Part shown: one piece after another, positions 59,275-64,000 of the stretch
Layout: each line of letters starts with the position of its first letter
How positions within the stretch are numbered: position 1 is the stretch's first letter
Source: F23-D06 sp045132055
GTDB lineage: Bacteria; Bacteroidota; Bacteroidia; Bacteroidales; WCHB1-69
Length of the DNA stretch: 64,000 nt
Reading direction: 5' to 3'
Assembly (NCBI GenBank): GCA_045132055.1
Contig: JBGURP010000033.1
Location: 186,001 to 250,000, forward strand
Position numbers and translations under genes: made by a program
The notes under the pieces: model-generated
Databases searched by the model: none
What the model was told of the DNA's origin: nothing
The model's input: only the letters and a program-made list of their open reading frames with translations

Positions 59275-60555
59275 TTACCATGCGAACAGCGGTCTGTCGT
59301 GCATCATGTCGTTGACCTTCTTGCGAGTCTTGGCGATGAGCTCTTCGTTCTCCACGTCGCAGAGGATGTTGTCGATCATTTCGACGATGCCGTCCATTTC
59401 AGCCTCTTTCAGGCCGCGGGTGGTGATGGCGGGTGTTCCGACGCGCAGACCGGAGGTCTGGAATGCGGAACGGGTATCGAACGGAACCATGTTCTTGTTG
59501 ATGGTGATGTCGGCCTTCACGAGCGTGTTTTCGGCCACCTTGCCCGTCATTTCGGGGAACTTGGTGCGGAGGTCGATCAGCATCAGGTGGTTGTCAGTGC
59601 CGTTGGAGATGATCTTGTAGCCTCTCTTGTTGAAGGCTTCTGCCATGGCTGCGGCGTTCAGCTTCACCTGTTTCACATATTGAGCGTATTCATCGGTCAG
59701 AGCCTCGCCGAATGCGACAGCCTTGGCGGCGATGACATGCTCCAGCGGACCGCCTTGCACGCCCGGGAACACAGCAGAGTCGAGCATCTGTGACATCATC
59801 TTCACGACGCCCTTCGGGGTGGTCTTGCCCCACGGGTTCTCGAAGTCCTTGCCCATCATGATGAGGCCGCCGCGCGGTCCGCGCAGGGTCTTGTGGGTGG
59901 TGGTGGTCACGATGTGGCAGTGTGCCACGGCGTTGTTCAACAGACCTTTGGCAATCAAACCGGCAGGGTGGGAGATGTCGGCCATCAGGATGGCGCCGAT
60001 CTCGTCAGCGATTTTGCGCATGCGTGCCCAGTCCCAGTCGCGGCTGTAGGCGGAAGCGCCGCCGATAATGAGCTTCGGACGCTCACGGAGAGCCACTTCT
60101 TCCATGGTGTCGTAGTTCACGCAACCAGTCTCTTCTTCCACCTGGTAAGCCACTTGGTGGTAGAGAATACCGGAGGAGTTGACTGGGGAACCGTGGGAGA
60201 GGTGTCCGCCGTGGTTGAGGTCGAGACCCATGAAGGTATCACCGGGTTGCAGACAGGTGAGCAGCACAGCCATGTTGGCTTGTGCGCCGGAGTGCGGTTG
60301 CACGTTAGCCCATTCTGCGCCGAAGAGCTCCTTCACGCGGTCGATGGCGATTTGCTCGCTCTGGTCCACAATCTGGCAACCGCCGTAGTAGCGCTTGCCC
60401 GGAAGACCTTCAGCGTATTTGTTGGTCATCACAGAACCCATGGCCTCCATCACTTGGGGGCTGACAAAGTTCTCGGAAGCGATCAGCTCAATGCCGTTGG
60501 TCTGGCGTTGACGCTCCTGTTCGATAAGATTGAAGATTTGTTCGTCTCTTTTCAT
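59275..60555 (-). CDS. glyA: Serine hydroxymethyltransferase
   Basis: This 426-residue PLP enzyme makes glycine and 5,10-methylene-THF from serine. VTTTTHKTLRGPRGG contains the PLP-binding lysine, and HGGHLSHGSPVN, ADISHPAGLIAKG and SGLRVGTPAITTRG are family motifs. Its product feeds FolD. It is monocistronic, with a -7 box and a terminator. Confidence 0.97.
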   Translation of the reverse strand: MKRDEQIFNLIEQERQRQTNGIELIASENFVSPQVMEAMGSVMTNKYAEGLPGKRYYGGCQIVDQSEQIAIDRVKELFGAEWANVQPHSGAQANMAVLLTCLQPGDTFMGLDLNHGGHLSHGSPVNSSGILYHQVAYQVEEETGCVNYDTMEEVALRERPKLIIGGASAYSRDWDWARMRKIADEIGAILMADISHPAGLIAKGLLNNAVAHCHIVTTTTHKTLRGPRGGLIMMGKDFENPWGKTTPKGVVKMMSQMLDSAVFPGVQGGPLEHVIAAKAVAFGEALTDEYAQYVKQVKLNAAAMAEAFNKRGYKIISNGTDNHLMLIDLRTKFPEMTGKVAENTLVKADITINKNMVPFDTRSAFQTSGLRVGTPAITTRGLKEAEMDGIVEMIDNILCDVENEELIAKTRKKVNDMMHDRPLFAW

Positions 60556-60605
60556 AATATAATTTATTGATTATTAGATAATTTTATTTATCAAATGCAC
60601 AGCTG

Positions 60606-60613
60606 CAAATATA
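60606..60613 (-). promoter_or_regulatory. Bacteroidota -7 box for glyA
   Basis: On the minus strand this reads TATATTTG, 50 bases upstream of the glyA start. Confidence 0.5.
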
Positions 60614-60670
60614 TAAAAAATAGTTGTGCATTTTTAACTTTTCTACTTTAAACTTTATAAACTCTTTTTG

Positions 60671-60678
60671 TATCTTTG
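60671..60678 (+). promoter_or_regulatory. Bacteroidota -7 box
   Basis: TATCTTTG lies 50 bases before the DUF349 gene. Confidence 0.6.
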
Positions 60679-60728
60679 CGGCCCTGAATTTTTAACCTAT
60701 TTTATTATTCTAAATCATTTAAATTTTT

Positions 60729-62933
60729 ATGGAACAACAAGATCTTCTTCCTCAAGACAATGCCGAAATGCAGAATCAAGAGATGAACTCCGGCGCTTCT
60801 GTTGAAGCCCAAACCGTTACGACACAAGAATCTTCCGCACCTGCAGAGGAAACTGAAAACACCAACGCCGAACCCCAGGCTCCTCAAGCCGAGGAACCCA
60901 CTGTGACGGCCGAGTCTGTCGCGGAGGCCGAGCCTGTCGAGGCCGAAGCCCAACCTGCCCCGCAATCCGCCGAAGAGATGATGGCCGAGATGGACCAGCA
61001 GCAGACCGCCGAAGAGCCCGTCACCGCCGCCGAAGCAGAAGCTGAGGCCGCTGCCACTGAAAATGCGCCGGAGGAGACGGCCGAACAAGTGGAGGCTGAA
61101 TATGCCAACTTCGACCTTGAAAAATGTGTTGCTGAATTGGAGCGCCTGGTTTCAGAACCCAACTTCAACATCATCAAGCTGAGAGTCGGCGTGCTCCGTA
61201 CCAAAATCATTGAATTTTTCCGTGAAAGAAAACGCGCTGCCATAGCTGCCTTCAATGCAGCCAAGGCTGCCGCTGAAGCCGCTGCCGCTGAAAATCCAGA
61301 GGCTCCGGTAGAGGAGATCGAGGCTCCGTCGAATGAGCCCGACGAGATGGAAACACGTTTTAATAAAGCATTCCAACTGTATAAAGACAATAAAGCCAAG
61401 TTTATCGAAGCGCTGGAAGCCCAGAAACAGAAAAACTTGGAAGCCAAGAACCAGATTATCGAAGGTCTGAGAAACCTGATCGAGACCGAGTCCAACCTGA
61501 AGAACCTCAATGACAAGTTCAAAGAGCTGCAGGAACAATGGAAAAACATAGGCCCGGTTCCGCAAAACGAATCGACCAACCTGTGGCAGAACTACCACTT
61601 CTATGTGGAGAAGTTCTTCGACATCATCCGCCTCAACAAGGAAGCCCGCGAGATGGATTACAAGAAGAATCTGGAAAGTAAACTCGAACTTTGCGAGAAA
61701 GCTGAATCCCTGTTGCTGGTGGATTCCATCAACCAGTCATTCAAGGATCTCCAGAGCTTGCACGAGCAGTGGAAAGAAATTGGACCTGTCCCTGAGGATA
61801 AAAAAGAAGAGGTTTGGGAACGTTTCAAAGCCGCTTCCGACCAGATCAACGCTCGCAGAAAAGAGTTCTACGATAAACTGTTCGCCGAAGAACAGAACAA
61901 CTACAACGCCAAGGTGGTGCTTTGTGAGCAAGCCGAGGACATCGTCTCCCATTCAGCTGAGGCTGTGAAGGAGTACAATGAGGTGAGCGACAAGCTGACC
62001 GAGCTGCTGAACATCTGGAAGACTCTCGGACCGGCTCCTGCCAAGCTGAATGACGAGATATGGAACCGCTTCAAATCCACGTTGGACAAATTCTTCACGC
62101 AGAAGAAAGAATACTTCCAGCAGATTAAGGATACCCAGATGCAGAACTACAACCAGAAACTGAATCTGGCCATCCAGGCTGAAGGTATTGCTACCCGCAC
62201 CGACTGGAAACAGGCTACTGCTGAGATGCTGAACCTGCAATCCGAATGGAAGACAATCGGCGCCACTCCGCGCAAGTATTCCGATCAGATCTGGAAACGT
62301 TTCCGCGCTGCTTGTGACAAGTTTTTTGAGGCTAAATCTCACTATTTCAATAATATCCAAGAAGTGGAAGCTGAAAATCTGCAGAAGAAAGAGGAGTTGA
62401 TCCAGAAGATTCTCACGCATGAGTTCAGCGACGACCGCAATGCCAACATGGAGGCATTGAAGGAGTATCAGAACGAGTGGATTGCTATCGGTTATGTTCC
62501 TAAGAAAGACAAGGACAGAATCTATACCGAGTATCGTGAGGCTTTGAACAAGCGCTTCGCCGAGCTGAAGATCAGTGCCGAGGATATGCGTCACAATCGT
62601 TTCAAATCCAAAATTGACAACATCTTGAGCAACCCGAATGCCGAGAAGATGATTGACAAGGAGAAGAACTTCCTGAAGAATAAGCTGACGCAATTGAAGG
62701 AAGATATCAGCTTGTGGGAAAACAATCTCGGTTTCTTCTCCAACTCCAAGAATGCAGAGATCATCACGGCTGAGTTCCGCAAGAAGATTGATGCTGCCAA
62801 GGAGGAAATCAAGGACTTGGAGTACAAAATCAAGATGATGAACAACCCGAAGCCTGCCCAAGAGGCTGAGACACCGGCCAGCGCACCCGAGAGTGCAGGC
62901 GAACCTGCCTCCGAAGAGCCTCAGGAGGCATAA
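60729..62933 (+). CDS. DUF349 coiled-coil protein with acidic N-terminus
   Basis: This 734-residue cytoplasmic-type protein starts with about 120 residues rich in Glu and Ala (low complexity), then a long helical part of repeated DUF349 units. The motif EQWKNIGPVP, EQWKEIGPVP, IWKTLGPAP, SEWKTIGATP and NEWIAIGYVP recurs about every 70 residues, giving at least five repeats. A final acidic Ala/Glu tail ends QEA. The family is widespread in Bacteroidota and its function is unknown. The stop overlaps the next ATG in TAATG, so the two genes are coupled. Confidence 0.88.
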   Translation: MEQQDLLPQDNAEMQNQEMNSGASVEAQTVTTQESSAPAEETENTNAEPQAPQAEEPTVTAESVAEAEPVEAEAQPAPQSAEEMMAEMDQQQTAEEPVTAAEAEAEAAATENAPEETAEQVEAEYANFDLEKCVAELERLVSEPNFNIIKLRVGVLRTKIIEFFRERKRAAIAAFNAAKAAAEAAAAENPEAPVEEIEAPSNEPDEMETRFNKAFQLYKDNKAKFIEALEAQKQKNLEAKNQIIEGLRNLIETESNLKNLNDKFKELQEQWKNIGPVPQNESTNLWQNYHFYVEKFFDIIRLNKEAREMDYKKNLESKLELCEKAESLLLVDSINQSFKDLQSLHEQWKEIGPVPEDKKEEVWERFKAASDQINARRKEFYDKLFAEEQNNYNAKVVLCEQAEDIVSHSAEAVKEYNEVSDKLTELLNIWKTLGPAPAKLNDEIWNRFKSTLDKFFTQKKEYFQQIKDTQMQNYNQKLNLAIQAEGIATRTDWKQATAEMLNLQSEWKTIGATPRKYSDQIWKRFRAACDKFFEAKSHYFNNIQEVEAENLQKKEELIQKILTHEFSDDRNANMEALKEYQNEWIAIGYVPKKDKDRIYTEYREALNKRFAELKISAEDMRHNRFKSKIDNILSNPNAEKMIDKEKNFLKNKLTQLKEDISLWENNLGFFSNSKNAEIITAEFRKKIDAAKEEIKDLEYKIKMMNNPKPAQEAETPASAPESAGEPASEEPQEA

Positions 62934-63400
62934 TGAGTATGAAATTTTTTAAGTGCTTTATAATTAGCATATTGTGTTTTCTTTCTTTGTCTGCGGTTGC
63001 ACAAACAGCCGCAGACAAAATTTTAGGTGTCTATTACATTTCGGACGACCAGTCGGATGAGGATTGCAAAATCAAGATTACCAAAAACTCCGCTGGACTG
63101 TACGAGGGGCAGATAATCTGGGTGAAGAATCCCACGTTCAAGGACGGCTCTCCGAAGCGTGACATCAAGAACCCAGACCCCAAGAAACGCAACACGCCAG
63201 GCGACAAAATCAAACTGCTATACCATTTTCGTTATGATTCCAAAGAGAACAGATGGGTGGATGGCGAGATTTACGACCCTGTGCACGGCAAGTATTACAA
63301 GAGCCGAATGTGGTTTGAGAAAGAGAACGTGTTGCGCGTGCGTGGCTACATTGGTGTGCCTGCTTTCGGGCGGACAATGACGTGGAAAAAAATAGGATAG
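62933..63400 (+). CDS. Exported DUF2147 protein
   Basis: This 155-residue protein has a signal peptide (about 23 residues, ending AVAQ). The rest is the small beta-barrel DUF2147 domain: ILGVYYISDDQSDEDCKIKI, IIWVKNPTFKDGSPKRDIKN and GYIGVPAFGRTMTWKK. Function unknown. It overlaps the DUF349 stop by one base and precedes hslR by two bases, forming a three-gene operon. Confidence 0.85.
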   Translation: MSMKFFKCFIISILCFLSLSAVAQTAADKILGVYYISDDQSDEDCKIKITKNSAGLYEGQIIWVKNPTFKDGSPKRDIKNPDPKKRNTPGDKIKLLYHFRYDSKENRWVDGEIYDPVHGKYYKSRMWFEKENVLRVRGYIGVPAFGRTMTWKKIG

Positions 63401-63402
63401 TT

Positions 63403-63789
63403 ATGGAGAAACTGGATGTGAGAATTGACAAATGGCTTTGGATGGTGCGCCTGTTCAAGACGCGTTCTATGGCTACGGAGGCCTGCAATGCAGGCAAGGT
63501 AAAGCTGGATGGTGTCAATGTAAAGCCCTCGCGCGAGGTGCGCACGGAAGAGATCTATGAGGTGCACATCGGCTCGCTCAACAAGACGGTGAAGGCGTTA
63601 GGCACGCCCAAGAGCAGGGTAGGAGCCCCATTGGTTCCGCAGTACATGGAAGACCTCACCCCGCAGGAGGAATACGACCGCATGAAAACCTTGAAAACAG
63701 CAGAGTACCGCCCGCACGGCCTCGGCCGCCCCACCAAGCGCGACCGCCGTCAGTTGGAGTACGTGAAGAGCCGCTACGCCGAGGAGTAG
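63403..63789 (+). CDS. hslR: S4-domain RNA-binding protein, Hsp15/HslR-like
   Basis: This 128-residue protein has an N-terminal S4 fold: VRIDKWLWMVRLFKTRSMA and GKVKLDGVNVKPSREVR. The C-terminus is basic (HGLGRPTKRDRRQ). Hsp15 in E. coli binds stalled 50S subunits with attached nascent chain. The ATG at 63403 gives the family start and directly follows the DUF2147 stop by two bases. Confidence 0.88.
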   Translation: MEKLDVRIDKWLWMVRLFKTRSMATEACNAGKVKLDGVNVKPSREVRTEEIYEVHIGSLNKTVKALGTPKSRVGAPLVPQYMEDLTPQEEYDRMKTLKTAEYRPHGLGRPTKRDRRQLEYVKSRYAEE

Positions 63790-63880
63790 GGGACAGGGTT
63801 CAGTGAACAGTTATCAGTGATCAGTGATAGTTGTTCCTTTATATCTTCATTTCTTAACTTCTTAATTCCTTAACCAAGAT
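63790..63880. repeat. Low-complexity tract (CAGTGATCAGTGAT and CTTAACTTC types)
   Basis: After hslR there is TTCAGTGAACAGTTATCAGT with GATCAGTGATAG, then TTTCTTAACTTCTTAATTCC at about 63849-63872. Both types match the folD-region tracts at 8113-8146 and 9036-9058. Confidence 0.6.
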
Positions 63881-63899
63881 CGCAGCCCGTAGGGCTGCG
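63881..63899. other. Perfect short hairpin at the window end
   Basis: CGCAGCCC and GGGCTGCG pair around GTA. The remaining 100 bases to the window end have no gene visible. It may be the start of another repeat or a terminator, but no T run follows. Confidence 0.4.
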
Positions 63900-64000
63900 G
63901 GGCTTGGTAGCGTTGGGCATGTGCGTGGATGGGGCAATGCATCGTAGCGTCCTCGTGACGCAATTATATTGGCCTTCGAGCATCATCAGACATGTTCTGG

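Noticed and set aside
1..64000. tRNA genes, prophage or integrative element
   Set aside because: I saw no tRNA T-arm motifs, no integrase, no transposase and no att-like direct repeats.

Overview
The window is a chromosomal segment of a Bacteroidota bacterium, most likely of the order Bacteroidales. Three things point there. First, many genes are preceded by the Bacteroidota -7 promoter box TAnnTTTG, usually as TATCTTTG or TATTTTTG. Second, two type IX secretion (T9SS) proteins are present, PorZ and a PorE-like protein, with at least one cargo-type C-terminal sorting domain. Third, there are families typical of the phylum (DUF2851, DUF2147, DUF349, FISUMP, EFR1 ferredoxin). Possession of a T9SS argues against the genus Bacteroides itself. 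Base composition by eye is close to half G+C and looks uniform. I see no prophage, integrase, transposase, tRNA, rRNA or CRISPR array.

Layout. 1-6.5 kb: end of a patatin-like gene, an orphan antitoxin with a probable toxin remnant, a small membrane protein, a cupin, an exported S66/VanX-type peptidase fusion, msrA, two divergent genes with TonB-like ends, and a radical SAM protein. 6.6-16.5 kb: housekeeping (ffh, folD, pepE, a BatD-like protein, the rplM-rpsI and rpsB-tsf ribosomal block) and an exported FISUMP-domain protein. 16.6-23.3 kb: an eight-gene minus-strand operon for an aryl-polyene/flexirubin-like pigment (tyrosine ammonia-lyase, ketoreductase, ketosynthase, ACP, acyltransferase, methyltransferase, dehydratase, thioesterase). 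23.4-28.0 kb: rbfA, a LolC/E-like permease, porZ, recO. 28.2-33.2 kb: a glycosyltransferase and lysine 5,6-aminomutase subunits kamD and kamE, separated by two other genes. 33.3-37 kb: gyrB, ftsE-like, a glycosyltransferase. 37-39.7 kb: two exported beta-barrel-like proteins, one with a helix-hairpin-helix region. 39.8-45.4 kb: atpHAG with pyrE, then dnaN, RNase P RNA and yraN. 45.4-52.5 kb: peptidases, an AAA ATPase, a ferredoxin and small genes. 52.5-64 kb: murC, porE-like, tpiA, pepP, kamB-like, glyA, DUF349, DUF2147 and hslR.

Genes that work together: the pigment operon; KamD/KamE with a KamB-like reactivase 25 kb away; PorZ/PorE with T9SS cargo; the translation block; and partial ATP synthase.

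The points most worth a second look are the compact TAL-primed polyene operon, the exported HhH/beta-barrel pair, the S66-VanX fusion, the toxin remnant, the scattered kam genes, and a set of unexplained low-complexity intergenic tracts that recur in several 'dialects'. All identifications come from reading motifs and recalled family features; no database search was run.
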